A stretch of 64,000 bases of DNA from contig NZ_FNEQ01000003.1 in assembly GCF_900100205.1 (NCBI RefSeq), positions 310,001-374,000 on the forward strand, written 5' to 3'. Positions 37,914 through 46,648 of the stretch are shown here, one piece after another. Numbering within the stretch: position 1 is the stretch's first letter; each line of letters begins with the position of its first letter. The notes under the pieces are model-generated. The model saw only the letters and a program-made list of their open reading frames with translations. It did not search any database and had not been told where the DNA came from. Source of the stretch: Duganella sp. OV510 (GTDB taxonomy: Bacteria; Pseudomonadota; Gammaproteobacteria; Burkholderiales; Burkholderiaceae_D). Made by a program: the position numbers and the translations under genes.

Positions 37914-38717
37914 TCAGTCCCAGGCTGGCGCCAGCCCGGCAGGACTGGTCAGGCGCTCGTGGCGCTCCAGCGACGCGATCTGCACCATGTCCTCGTCACT
38001 CAGTTTCAGATCCAGCGCCTTCAGGTTGCCTTCCAGGTTGGCGCGCTTGGTCGACGACGGAATCACCGCATAGCCCAGCTTCATCGCCCACGCCAGCACC
38101 ACCTGCGCAGGCGTCGCGCCATGGCGTTCGGCGATCTTCGCGATCACCGGATCGCCCAGCACTTTGCCATAGGCCAGCGTCATGTAGGACGTGATGTGTA
38201 TGCCCTGCTCACGCGCGAAGTCCGCCACCTTGCGGTTTTGCAGATACGGATGCAGCTCGATCTGGTTGGTGGCAATCGCCTCGGGGCCGACCGCATCAAT
38301 CGCCTGCTGCATCAGCTCCACGGTAAAGTTGGAGACACCGATCTGGCGCGTCAGCCCTTGTGCCTTGGCTTCCGCCAGCGCCGCCATGAACTCGGCCACG
38401 GGCACGTCACCGCCCGGCGACGGCCAGTGGATCAGCGTCAGGTCGACGTAGCCGGTGCGCAGCTTGGCCAGGCTTTCCTTCAGGCTGGGAATCAGCTTTT
38501 CCCTGGACAGGTTATCAATCCAGATCTTGGTGGTGATGAACAGCTCCGCACGCGGCACGCCACTGGCGGCAATCGCCGCGCCAACTTCCGCCTCGTTACC
38601 ATAGATCTGCGCCGTGTCGATCACGCGATAGCCTGCTTCCAGGCCGTTGCGTACCGAATCGATGACCACATCGCCTTGCAGGCGGAAAGTGCCAAGTCCC
38701 AGTGCGGGAATACCCAT
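37914..38717 (-). CDS. dkgB: Aldo/keto reductase (DkgB-like)
   Basis: 267 residues from the ATG at 38717, with AAAGGAAAAAATC upstream. The AKR tetrad is visible: Asp and Tyr in [16 protein letters not shown], Lys in FITTKIW and His in [11 protein letters not shown]. The closing [22 protein letters not shown] is the NADPH-binding signature. The order of motifs and the short length match 2,5-diketo-D-gluconate reductase B, which also reduces methylglyoxal and other aldehydes. It lies 111 bases downstream of a second aldo/keto reductase on the same strand. Confidence 0.88.
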   Translation of the reverse strand: MGIPALGLGTFRLQGDVVIDSVRNGLEAGYRVIDTAQIYGNEAEVGAAIAASGVPRAELFITTKIWIDNLSREKLIPSLKESLAKLRTGYVDLTLIHWPSPGGDVPVAEFMAALAEAKAQGLTRQIGVSNFTVELMQQAIDAVGPEAIATNQIELHPYLQNRKVADFAREQGIHITSYMTLAYGKVLGDPVIAKIAERHGATPAQVVLAWAMKLGYAVIPSSTKRANLEGNLKALDLKLSDEDMVQIASLERHERLTSPAGLAPAWD

Positions 38718-38828
38718 GATTTTTTCCTTTAAAGTTTGCAGCCCATTGGTGTTCGACCTCCGGTCAGTTCCCATACACGGCCCGCAGCCACGGGAAGCGC
38801 AATGCTTGCAATGGTGCTGGCCATGTTC

Positions 38829-39845
38829 TTACACTTTATCGCCTGGCAGCGGCGCCGAGGCGGCCACCAGTTTTTGTTCGCGCATCTCTTGCCAGAAGGC
38901 GGCCGGGATGTTCTCGTTCAGCGCGGCGACATCTTCGGTGATGCGTTCCGGACGGCTGGCGCCAGGAATAGCGGCAGCCACCGCAGGGTGAGCCAGCGAG
39001 AACTGCAATGCCGCCGACTTGACGCTGATGCCGTGCTTCTGTGCGATGGCCTTGATGCGCTCCACCTTGGCGATGATGTCGGCCGGCGCCTTCTGGTATT
39101 CAAAGTGCGCACCGCCGGCCAGGATGCCCGAGCTGTAAGGGCCGCCGACGACGATGTCGACGCCACGCCTGGCCGCTGCGGGCATCAGGTGTTGCAGGGC
39201 ACGCTCGTGGTCAAGCAGCGTGTAGCGGCCGGCCAGCAGCGACACGTTCGGCTGCGGTTCGTTCAGGTCCAGCAGCGTTTCCAGCGCTTCGACACGGTTC
39301 ACGCCCAGTCCCCATCCCTTGATGACGCCTTCGTTGCGCAGACGGTCCAGCACACGGAAGGCGCCGGTGCGGGCGATCTCGAATTGCGCCAGCCAGTCGT
39401 CGCCATAGAAATCCTGGGCGACATCGTGCACGTAGACCATGTCCAGGTGATCGGTTTTCAGGCGTTTCAGGCTGTCTTCAATGGAGCGCAGCGTGGCGTC
39501 TGCGCTGTAGTCGTTGACAATCTTGTTCGGACGGCCATGTTCGAACACGCCGCCTTTTTCACCCATGTCACGCAGGGCCGGATCTTCAATTTCGTCGAGG
39601 ATCAGGCGGCCTACCTTGGTGCTCAGCACATACTCATCACGTTTGCGCTTGGCCAGTGCTTCGCCCAGGCGGATCTCGGCCAGGCCGGCACCGTACAGCG
39701 GCGCGGTGTCGAAGTGGCGGATGCCCTGTTCCCAGGCTGCATCCACCGTGGCCAGCGCTTCGGCCTCAGGAATGTTGCGGAACATATTACCCAGTGGCGC
39801 GGTGCCGAAGCCCAGTTTGCCGGTCAGTTTGTCGCGGATGCTCAT
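38829..39845 (-). CDS. Aldo/keto reductase (D-threo-aldose/pyridoxal dehydrogenase-like)
   Basis: 338 residues from the ATG at 39845, with AAAGGAATCAAG in front; a frame extension to 39926 lacks support. The sequence has GFGTAPLGNMFRN, HFDTAPLYGAGLAEIRLGEAL with the catalytic Asp-Tyr, VLSTKVGRL with the Lys and DMVYVHDVAQDFYGDDW with the His. This pattern is found in NAD(P)-dependent sugar or pyridoxal dehydrogenases of the AKR superfamily. It is divergent from a LysR gene 105 bases away, which probably controls it. Confidence 0.87.
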   Translation of the reverse strand: MSIRDKLTGKLGFGTAPLGNMFRNIPEAEALATVDAAWEQGIRHFDTAPLYGAGLAEIRLGEALAKRKRDEYVLSTKVGRLILDEIEDPALRDMGEKGGVFEHGRPNKIVNDYSADATLRSIEDSLKRLKTDHLDMVYVHDVAQDFYGDDWLAQFEIARTGAFRVLDRLRNEGVIKGWGLGVNRVEALETLLDLNEPQPNVSLLAGRYTLLDHERALQHLMPAAARRGVDIVVGGPYSSGILAGGAHFEYQKAPADIIAKVERIKAIAQKHGISVKSAALQFSLAHPAVAAAIPGASRPERITEDVAALNENIPAAFWQEMREQKLVAASAPLPGDKV

Positions 39846-39950
39846 CTTGATTCCTTTAAGTAAATGACGAGAAAGTGATGCCAGTTTAAGTTGACGAGAT
39901 AAGACTGTCCAAGACATAATTTGCACAGCTTAAGTCCTTAAAGGTCTGAA

Positions 39951-40850
39951 ATGTTAGATATCCGCCAACTCCAATACTTTGTCGCGGTGGCAGAGGAAGA
40001 ACATGTGGGCCGCGCCGCCGAGCGCCTGCACATCTCGCAATCGCCGTTGTCGCGCCAGATCGCCCAGCTGGAAGAAAAGCTCGGGCTGACGCTGTTCGAA
40101 CGCAGCCAGCAGCGCATCCGCCTGACGCGCGATGGCCGCACCTTCCTCACCGAGACGCAAGCCTTCCTCACCCACGCCGCCCGGCTGGAAGGACTGGCCA
40201 AACGCCTCGGGCGCGGCGACGAGGGCGGCCTGTGCGTCGGCTACATCGAGAACGCCATGCACGCCGGCGTGCTGCCGGCCGGCCTGCGCGAGCTGCGCGC
40301 CACGCGCCCGAGTGTGCACGTGGCGCTGTATAGCCTGCACTCGTCCGAGCAGCTGGAAGGGCTGCGCCAGCGCAGCCTGGACATCGCGCTGATCTGCGAT
40401 GCACCGCCAGCCGACGACCCGGACCTGGAAGGCGTCAAGGTGCTCAGCGATCCGATGATCCTGGCGCTGCCGGAAGGCCATCCACTCGCCGACCTGAAGG
40501 AAGTGCGGCCCACCGACCTGGCGGGCCAGGAATTCATCGTCGTGCGGCACCAGGAAACCGGCGACCACCACCACCGCTTTGTCGCCGCCTGCGTGCAATC
40601 CGGCTTCACGCCCAACATCAAGATGGAAGCCAGCGAGCCGACCACCGCGCTCGGGCTGGTGGCGGCGGGACTGGGCATCGCACTGGTGCAGCAAGGCTTG
40701 CGCCACCAGGCGCCGCCAGGCGTGGTACTGCGCGAGCTGCCGTGGTTCACCTACCGCGCGGCGGTGTGGGCTGCCTGGCACCGCGTCAACCTGCGGCCGC
40801 TGGTCGCTATCTTCCGCGAAACACTGCTGGAACTGGCGCCGAAAGGCTGA
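39951..40850 (+). CDS. LysR family transcriptional regulator (CatR/BenM-like branch)
   Basis: 299 residues. The N-terminus MLDIRQLQYFVAVAEEEHVGR and the helix-turn-helix RAAERLHISQSPLSRQIAQLEEKLG match the branch that includes CatR/BenM-type activators of aromatic catabolism and many others. The effector domain has LCVGYIENAMHAGVLP and ILALPEGHPLA. It is divergent from the aldo/keto reductase pair, the likely target. The gene downstream, a peptidase, starts after 44 bases and may be read from the same message. Confidence 0.9.
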   Translation: MLDIRQLQYFVAVAEEEHVGRAAERLHISQSPLSRQIAQLEEKLGLTLFERSQQRIRLTRDGRTFLTETQAFLTHAARLEGLAKRLGRGDEGGLCVGYIENAMHAGVLPAGLRELRATRPSVHVALYSLHSSEQLEGLRQRSLDIALICDAPPADDPDLEGVKVLSDPMILALPEGHPLADLKEVRPTDLAGQEFIVVRHQETGDHHHRFVAACVQSGFTPNIKMEASEPTTALGLVAAGLGIALVQQGLRHQAPPGVVLRELPWFTYRAAVWAAWHRVNLRPLVAIFRETLLELAPKG

Positions 40851-40894
40851 GAATATCGGCTACACTGTTGGTCACATCTTTTTGCGTACCCGTC

Positions 40895-41899
40895 ATGCCC
40901 GAGAAGAACCTGCCCGAACTCATCACCCTCAAACGTCTGATTGATGAAGGCGGGAAGCATCTCGAAGTGGAGACCTCGTGCACGGTGGCGATGGACGGCC
41001 GCCAGTTCCCGGTGTACACCATCGCGCTGGGGAATCCCAGCCTGGACGTGCCGGCGCTCGGCTTCTTCGGCGGCATCCACGGGCTGGAACGCATCGGCAC
41101 CCAGGTGGTGCTGTCGTTCATGGAAAGCCTGCTGGCGCGACTGCGCTGGGACAGCACGCTGCACCAGCAGCTGGAGTCGATGCGGCTGGTGTTCATGCCG
41201 CTGGTGAACCCGGGCGGCATGTGGCAGGCGACGCGCTGCAATCCGCAAGGCGTGGACCTGATGCGCAACGCGCCGCTCAGCGCCGTCGAGAAAGTGCCGT
41301 TCATGCTGGGCGGGCAAACCTTCAGCCACCACCTGCCGTGGTATCGCGGCGTGCGCGGCGCACCGATGCAGCCGGAGGCCGAAGCGGTGTGCGACATCGT
41401 CAAGCGCGAGCTGCTGCCGCGCCAGTTCAGCATGGCGCTCGACTGCCACTCCGGCTTCGGCCTGCGTGACCGCGTCTGGTTCCCGCACGCGCACACCGCC
41501 ATACCGATTCCACACCTGGCCGATATCGGCGCGCTGGAAGAGCTGTTCAGCCAGAGCTACCCGAACCACAACTACGTGTTCGAGCCGCAAAGCCGCCAGT
41601 ACCGCACGCACGGCGACCTGTGGGACTACCTTTACCTGAACAGCGACAACGTGTTCCTGCCGCTGACGCTGGAAATGGGCTCGTGGCTGTGGGTGAAAAA
41701 AAATCCGCGTCAGATCTTCGACCGCATCGCCATGTTCAACCCGACCGCGCGCCATCGCCTGCAACGGGTTCTGCGCCGCCACCTGATACTGTTCGATTTT
41801 CTGATGCGTGCGGCAAACAGCCACGGGCGCTGGCTGCCGGAAGGCATGGCGCGCACCATCCAGCACCGCCGCGCGCTGACGCAGTGGTATCACACATGA
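40895..41899 (+). CDS. M14 family zinc carboxypeptidase-like protein
   Basis: 334 residues from the ATG at 40895; no signal peptide, so cytoplasmic. Zinc ligands are His62 and Glu65 in GGIHGLERIG and a later His in ALDCHSGFGLRD. The catalytic Glu is probably in LPLTLEMGSWLW. These are the HxxE...H...E features of M14 peptidases (succinylglutamate-desuccinylase-like branch). The substrate is unknown; cytosolic members often act on amidated or peptidoglycan-derived small molecules. The stop overlaps the start of the hydrolase gene by four bases (ATGA), so the two are translationally coupled. Confidence 0.85.
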   Translation: MPEKNLPELITLKRLIDEGGKHLEVETSCTVAMDGRQFPVYTIALGNPSLDVPALGFFGGIHGLERIGTQVVLSFMESLLARLRWDSTLHQQLESMRLVFMPLVNPGGMWQATRCNPQGVDLMRNAPLSAVEKVPFMLGGQTFSHHLPWYRGVRGAPMQPEAEAVCDIVKRELLPRQFSMALDCHSGFGLRDRVWFPHAHTAIPIPHLADIGALEELFSQSYPNHNYVFEPQSRQYRTHGDLWDYLYLNSDNVFLPLTLEMGSWLWVKKNPRQIFDRIAMFNPTARHRLQRVLRRHLILFDFLMRAANSHGRWLPEGMARTIQHRRALTQWYHT

Positions 41900-42654
41900 G
41901 CAACTGGGTTCTGTTGCGCGGCCTGATGCGCGAACAGCGGCACTGGGGACGCTTCCCCGGCGAGCTGGCGCACGTGCTGCCCGAGGCGAACATCATCACG
42001 ACCGACCTGCCCGGCAATGGCGAACACCATGCGCAGCGAAGCCCCACCACAGTGGCGGCGATGGTGGAGTTCTGCCGTGCCGACCTGCGTGCGCGCGGCG
42101 TGCCGGCGCCATGGTCCTTGCTGGCCTTGTCGCTGGGTGGCATGGTGGCGGTGGAATGGGCCAGCCGCTATCCGCAGGAGATCGAACGCTGCGTGCTGAT
42201 TAACACCTCGATGCGGCCCTACAGCCGCTTCCACCAACGGCTGCGCTGGCAGAATTACCCGGCCATCATCAAGCAGATGTGGGACGGCGGCGTGGAAAAC
42301 CAGGAGCGCCTGATCTTACGCCTGACCAGCCGCGAAGGCGATATCGAACGGCGCAACGGCATGCTGGAACGCTGGCTGAGCTACCAGCGCGAATACCCGG
42401 TCACGCGCGCCAACGCACTGCGCCAGCTATGGTCGGCCGCCGGCTTCCGTGCACCAGCCACGCGGCCACCGGTGCCGCTGCTGGTATTGAGCAGCGCCGG
42501 CGATCAGCTGGTCGACCCGCGCTGTTCGGCCAACCTGGCGCGCGCCTGGAAAACCGACCACGCCATTCATCCGAGCGCCGGCCACGACCTGCCGCTGGAC
42601 GCCGGCGCCTGGGTTGCCAGCGAAATCGGCAAGTGGCTCAGCAAAGCGCGGTAA
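41896..42654 (+). CDS. Alpha/beta hydrolase
   Basis: 252 residues. The nucleophile elbow is LLALSLGGMVAVEWA with Ser79, in an AxSxG form. The oxyanion strand region is VLLRGLMREQRHWG, the acid lies probably in VLSSAGDQLVDPR, and the His is in HPSAGHDLPLDA. The family includes esterases and C-C hydrolases; no specific substrate can be named. It overlaps the M14 peptidase gene by four bases and is followed after 12 bases by a YkgJ gene, so the three form a small operon. Confidence 0.85.
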   Translation: MSNWVLLRGLMREQRHWGRFPGELAHVLPEANIITTDLPGNGEHHAQRSPTTVAAMVEFCRADLRARGVPAPWSLLALSLGGMVAVEWASRYPQEIERCVLINTSMRPYSRFHQRLRWQNYPAIIKQMWDGGVENQERLILRLTSREGDIERRNGMLERWLSYQREYPVTRANALRQLWSAAGFRAPATRPPVPLLVLSSAGDQLVDPRCSANLARAWKTDHAIHPSAGHDLPLDAGAWVASEIGKWLSKAR

Positions 42655-42666
42655 AATACCGCCCCT

Positions 42667-42942
42667 ATGCAATCAACCACGCCTCCCCTGGAGTGTCGGC
42701 CCAATTGCGGCGCCTGCTGCACGGCCCCTTCCATCACCAGCCCTATACCCGGTATGCCGAATGGCAAGCCGGCTGGCGTGCGCTGCGTGCAACTGGCGGA
42801 CGATAACCGCTGCCTGGTATTCGGCCGGCCCGAGCGCCCGGCGTTCTGCGGCGGCCTGCAACCGTCGGCGGAGATGTGTGGCACGGACCGCGCGTGGGCC
42901 ATCCGATGGCTGGACGCGCTGGAAAAAGCCACCGCGCCGTGA
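42667..42942 (+). CDS. YkgJ family cysteine cluster protein
   Basis: 91 residues. Cys residues are spaced as in YkgJ proteins: [15 protein letters not shown] at the N-terminus, then [26 protein letters not shown] and EMCGT. These cysteines are thought to bind Zn or an iron-sulfur cluster. The short form with PAGVRCVQL is common in betaproteobacteria. Third gene of the peptidase/hydrolase operon. Its role is unknown. Confidence 0.87.
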   Translation: MQSTTPPLECRPNCGACCTAPSITSPIPGMPNGKPAGVRCVQLADDNRCLVFGRPERPAFCGGLQPSAEMCGTDRAWAIRWLDALEKATAP

Positions 42943-42962
42943 ATGTGGCGGTGACGCGTGTT

Positions 42963-43772
42963 TCAGCGCGTGCTGCGAAACTGCTCAGGGTCCACACCGT
43001 ATTCATCCTTGAATATTTTGCAGAAATGGCTGCGGCTGCGGTAGCCCATGCGGCTGGAAATCGTCTTGATCGGCATGTCGGTCTGGCGCAGTAGTTCCTC
43101 CGCGCGTTTGAGGCGTAGCCCGCGCAGCATCGTCAGCGGCGAACACCCATGCAGCGTAACGAATTCGCGGTGAAACACCGTGCGGCTCATGCCTGCCAGA
43201 CCAGCCAATCCATCCAGCGTATATTCCCGTCCCGGATCTTTCTGGAACAAGTCAACGATTTTCCCGAGGCGCTGCTGGCGCGTTGCGGTGCAGGCTGAAA
43301 CGATTTGTCCATCATCCGGCCATGCATCGCGCACCAGCGTGGTGACCAAGCGCCGCGCCAGACAGGTAATGATGGCGGCCGATCCGGGTCCGGCATAGGC
43401 GGATTCGCGTAGCAATTCCGGGATCGCACCGGTAAACAATTCGGTTCCCGCCGCATCAAGCTGATGCGGCAAGGGGAAAAACTCAAACAGGCTGCGGCCA
43501 TCGAGCAGCGTTGCGCTGAGCAGGCCGTGGGCCAGCACCACGCCCGGCACCGAGGCCGGTGTTTCCCTGCCCGGCAAGAGCAGCAATTGGCCGGACCTGA
43601 CGGGCCTGCGCCCGGCGCCGCAGGCCAGCTCGCCCTCGCCATCCAGCACCGCCACGAAATGCGTCTGGCCAGGCATGACCGCAGGCGCAAGTTGATCCGT
43701 GCTCTCCATTCGCCGAAAGGTCGAGAACGATATATCGATTTGCGTTAACGCCTGGTCCAGACTCAATGACAT
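42963..43772 (-). CDS. AraC family transcriptional regulator
   Basis: 269 residues from the ATG at 43772, chosen because GGAG stands six bases upstream; in-frame GTG and TTG codons lie just before it. The C-terminal AraC domain is complete (LAGLAGMSRTVFHREFVTLHGCSPLTMLRGLRLKRAEELL and SSRMGYRSRSHFCKIFKDEYGVDPEQFR). The N-terminal part has a cupin-like segment with LVVRSGQLLLLPGRE character. It follows the secreted isochorismatase gene by nine bases on the same strand, so it is cotranscribed with it and probably regulates it. Confidence 0.87.
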   Translation of the reverse strand: MSLSLDQALTQIDISFSTFRRMESTDQLAPAVMPGQTHFVAVLDGEGELACGAGRRPVRSGQLLLLPGRETPASVPGVVLAHGLLSATLLDGRSLFEFFPLPHQLDAAGTELFTGAIPELLRESAYAGPGSAAIITCLARRLVTTLVRDAWPDDGQIVSACTATRQQRLGKIVDLFQKDPGREYTLDGLAGLAGMSRTVFHREFVTLHGCSPLTMLRGLRLKRAEELLRQTDMPIKTISSRMGYRSRSHFCKIFKDEYGVDPEQFRSTR

Positions 43773-43781
43773 CACCAACTC

Positions 43782-44549
43782 CTACTTGTTTTCAATACGC
43801 TTCAGCACTTCGTCCGTGGTCATCACCGCATTGGCGATGTAGCGGAAGTTGACCAGCGCGCTGCTGTAGCCATCGCCGTCCGGCAGCTTGGGACCGGCCA
43901 CCGCGTCACGCACCACCACCACCTCAAAGCCGCGTTCAATGAATTCGCGCAGATGCGATTCCACGCACAGGTTTGAGGCCATGCCGGTCAAGATGATTTT
44001 ATCGATGCCTTGCTTGCGCAGCTGTAGCATTAGATCATTGCTTTGTGGTCCGTACAGCTTGTGCGGCGACGCAATCAAGGTTTCGCCGTCCTCGATATAT
44101 TGTTTGAACTCCGGCATAAAGTCAGCGCCGGAACCACGGAAGCCATCCAGCGACAACGCACCATGACGGTCGAACATGCCCAGTTTATGCTGAACGATTT
44201 CAGCGGGTCCCTGGAATTTCCACTTGTGATCGTGCGGATAGTAATAGTGCGGCGAGATGGCCACGGTGATGCCGGCGCGCTTGGTGGCGGCGAACAGTTG
44301 CAGCAAGTGCGGCACCAGTTTTTGCTCGGTGACGCTTTCGCCGAAGATCGCCCACGAAGCACCTTTTGCGCTCATGAAGTCGATTTGCGGATCGATCACC
44401 ACCATCGCGGTGCGGCTGGCGTCCCATTTAAAGGTCGATGGCGGCAATGCTGGCTTTTCCGGGCCGGCATAAGGATCGATATCGGCGGCGCCGGCAACGC
44501 TTGCGGCCAGCAGTGCTGCGGCCAGCACCAGTGTTTTTAACGGTTTCAT
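43782..44549 (-). CDS. Secreted isochorismatase-family cysteine hydrolase
   Basis: 255 residues with a signal peptide (MKPLKTLVLAAALLAASVAGA), unusual because most members are cytoplasmic. The catalytic Asp is in VVIDPQIDFM. A lysine that could complete the triad is in SPHKLYGPQSNDLML, and the nucleophile Cys is in GMASNLCVESHLREF. Relatives hydrolyse amides (nicotinamide, N-carbamoylsarcosine, biuret) or isochorismate; the substrate here is unknown. The leader can form a hairpin (AGCTCC / GGAGCT) covering its own ribosome binding site. The AraC gene follows in the same operon. Confidence 0.85.
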   Translation of the reverse strand: MKPLKTLVLAAALLAASVAGAADIDPYAGPEKPALPPSTFKWDASRTAMVVIDPQIDFMSAKGASWAIFGESVTEQKLVPHLLQLFAATKRAGITVAISPHYYYPHDHKWKFQGPAEIVQHKLGMFDRHGALSLDGFRGSGADFMPEFKQYIEDGETLIASPHKLYGPQSNDLMLQLRKQGIDKIILTGMASNLCVESHLREFIERGFEVVVVRDAVAGPKLPDGDGYSSALVNFRYIANAVMTTDEVLKRIENK

Positions 44550-44636
44550 TTCCTAGCTCCTGAAAGTGTTTGGAGCTGTCAGAATACTGGCGCTGGAAGA
44601 CGAATTGGTTCGGATGTGGTGCGGATTCGTTCCAGG

Positions 44637-45287
44637 TCAGCTCAGCCAGCGCAAGCGGATCTGCGCCGCCAGTTCGGCAGGAAGCGCCATCAGCCATGCT
44701 TCGAGCGACTTCACTTCTGCGGCCACGCCCTCGCCTTCTGTTGGCGCGTGCCAGACGACATCGTAGGCAGCCAGAATGCGCACCATCTCTTCGCGGCTGT
44801 AACGGCCATCGACGACACGCGCAGCCATGTCGCGGAAAGCCTGCTCCACCTTTCCCGGCCATAGCGCCACGCCTACTTTCACCTCTTGCGCGCCATGCTG
44901 ATGCACGCGATGCGCGGTGCCAGGCTTGAGCAGCACCGCCTGTCCCTGCCGCAGCAAAGCAATCCGCCGCGCACCGCTGCGGACCTCCACCTCGCCTTCC
45001 AGCGCCACCAGCAGTTTGCTTTCGCGCTGATGCATCAGCGGCAGGTTATGGCCGTTGAGCGGCAAGCTGAAATGCATGGCCGTGCCAGCACCCCCAATGC
45101 TGGCCTGGGCAACATCAATGGTGACCGGGTAGCCGTTCGGCACCAGGAATAGCATGGCTTGCATGGCCGGCGCCAGTCGTGGTTCGGCCAGCAGCGCAAA
45201 CAGGCCCGGCGTGGCGCCCGCCTGTTTGCGCTTCAAATCCTGTACTGCTTGCAAACGGATAATCTGGTTGCTTGTTTGCTGGTCCAT
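44637..45287 (-). CDS. Cupin domain protein with helical C-terminal part
   Basis: 216 residues, no signal peptide. A cupin-like barrel spans about 60-150 with LPLMHQRESKLLVALEGEVEVRSG and VLLKPGTAHRVHQHG. The C-terminal 60 residues are helical (YSREEMVRILAAYDVVWHAP and AELAAQIRLRWLS). The N-terminal QIIRLQAVQDLKRKQ might be a helix for protein or DNA contact. No specific function is recognised. It is separate from the isochorismatase gene by 87 bases on the same strand, and a long inverted repeat lies upstream of it. Confidence 0.72.
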   Translation of the reverse strand: MDQQTSNQIIRLQAVQDLKRKQAGATPGLFALLAEPRLAPAMQAMLFLVPNGYPVTIDVAQASIGGAGTAMHFSLPLNGHNLPLMHQRESKLLVALEGEVEVRSGARRIALLRQGQAVLLKPGTAHRVHQHGAQEVKVGVALWPGKVEQAFRDMAARVVDGRYSREEMVRILAAYDVVWHAPTEGEGVAAEVKSLEAWLMALPAELAAQIRLRWLS

Positions 45288-45311
45288 TGTGATTCCTTTT
45301 TAAATGCGATC

Positions 45312-45354
45312 CAGGCGATGTGCTCGCCACCAAACCCACTTTAAACATCGCCTG
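45312..45354. repeat. Ten-bp inverted repeat CAGGCGATGT...ACATCGCCTG
   Basis: Perfect 10-bp arms with a 23-base spacer, starting 25 bases upstream of the cupin gene (start 45287). It could be a paired operator, two turns of the helix apart, or a hairpin in the leader. There is no T-run, so it is not a terminator. Confidence 0.55.
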
Positions 45355-45388
45355 TGTTGGCGCTTTTCCGTTTCATGCTGCATGTCGC

Positions 45389-46530
45389 TCATATCAGGCG
45401 TAGCGTCAGCGCCTTCAGTGCTGCCGCCGCACGGGTGGTACAACTGAGCTTGCGGAACGCGCTCTCGACATGCGTGCCAACCGTGCGCGGGCTGATTTCC
45501 AGCTGGCGCGCCACTTCCTTATTAGTATGTCCCTGGCTGATGGCGCGCAGCACTGCGGTCTCGCGTTCGCTCAAGCTGATCCTGGCGGCGGTGCTGATGG
45601 ATGGCAGTACCGCTTCCTCGCGCAGGCCGCGCAGTGCTTGCGCCACGCCTGCATGAAAACGTCCGGCCGCCGCCTCCTGCGCCAGCACCGCGCCAGCCAG
45701 CTCCGGCGTCAATGCCGCGCGCCATGGACGTGGGGACTGCATCGCTATCCACGCCGATGCGGCTGCCAGCACCTGTCCCTCGATCGGCATGGCGGCGCCG
45801 GCGGCGCCGCGAAAACTGCCCGAGCCATCCAGCCGCTCGCCGACATAGGAAGCGATTTCCGCTTCAGCCTCCAGTCCACCGACCTCACGCAATGCGCGCA
45901 GCGTCCAATAGGGCGCCAGCCGCAACTGCTCGCGCGCCGCTGGTATCAATGGGCCGCTGGCATTCCACAACGCGCCAGGCACGGCGCCACGCCCGATACC
46001 GTGTACCAGGCCAGCCCGATAGCAACGCTGCTGCGCTTGTTCATCCAGGCCGATCTGCGCGGCGGCGCTTGCTGCAGCCGCCGCCACGCGGCGCGAGTGA
46101 CGCGCAGCCACGGTTGCTGCAAGTCGATCAGGTCGGCCATCAGTTCCAGCGAGACCATCTCGTTGGGACGTTCGCCGGTCGCCACCGGCAGCCTGCATAG
46201 CGTGCGGTCATCCAGCTCCGCCAGCCAGTCGCGCGCATTGCGGCGCACCGTGTCCATCAGCGATGCCGGATACGATGGCCCGTGACGGCTCGCGACCACG
46301 CGCAGCGCTGCGGCGATGCCATCAGTGCGGCTCAACACTTCAAGGTCACCGGCCAGCGTCGCGATCACCCGTGCGGGTACCGGTTGCGTCCCTGCTACCC
46401 GCGCGATGGTCATCCCCAGGCACATGGTGCGCAGCGACGGATCGGGTGGCTGTTCGCTGACCAGATCGCCGATGAAGGCCAGCGCGCGCAGGCATTCTGG
46501 CATGCTGACCAGGGCGGTGGCAGATTGCAT
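45389..46530 (-). pseudogene. LuxR-type regulator with HD-like domain, broken by a frameshift
   Basis: Two reading frames together make one protein. The N-terminal part (46530 to about 46100) runs from MQSATALVSMPECLRALAF to SLELMADLIDLQQPWLR. The C-terminal part continues in another frame from HSRRVAAAAASAAAQIGL, through DEQAQQRCYRAGLVHGIGR, to a LuxR helix-turn-helix (LSERETAVLRAISQGHTNKEVARQLEISPRTVGTHVESAF). Inserting one base near 46099-46102 restores a continuous frame of about 380 residues. The HD-type signature is degenerate (LVHGIGR). It is either an inactivated gene or a sequencing error, since both halves look conserved and unmutated otherwise. Divergent from the MarR gene. Confidence 0.8.
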
Positions 46531-46560
46531 AAGATTCCCTTGGCATATGTGTCACAATAA

Positions 46561-46578
46561 TATATATCGCGATATATA
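46561..46578. promoter_or_regulatory. Operator-like palindrome 1, TATATATCGCGATATATA
   Basis: A perfect 18-bp palindrome between the divergent LuxR/HD gene and the MarR gene. Its centre is 54 bases, about five helical turns, from palindrome 2. Probable MarR-family binding site. Confidence 0.65.
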
Positions 46579-46618
46579 AATAAGATAGCTGCTTTAAATG
46601 TCGATGTCCAGTAAAATA

Positions 46619-46628
46619 TATCGCGATA
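46619..46628. promoter_or_regulatory. Operator-like palindrome 2, TATCGCGATA
   Basis: Second copy of the core, 20 bases upstream of the chosen marR ATG; with flanking bases it reads ATATATCGCGATAAG, close to palindrome 1. Confidence 0.6.
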
Positions 46629-46648
46629 AGTATTTATATTTTTATACC

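Noticed and set aside
36482..38194. 570-codon plus-strand frame over the ABC-F gene
   Set aside because: Shadow of a gene with two Walker A/B and signature sets; it also runs into intergenic DNA with unprotein-like sequence.
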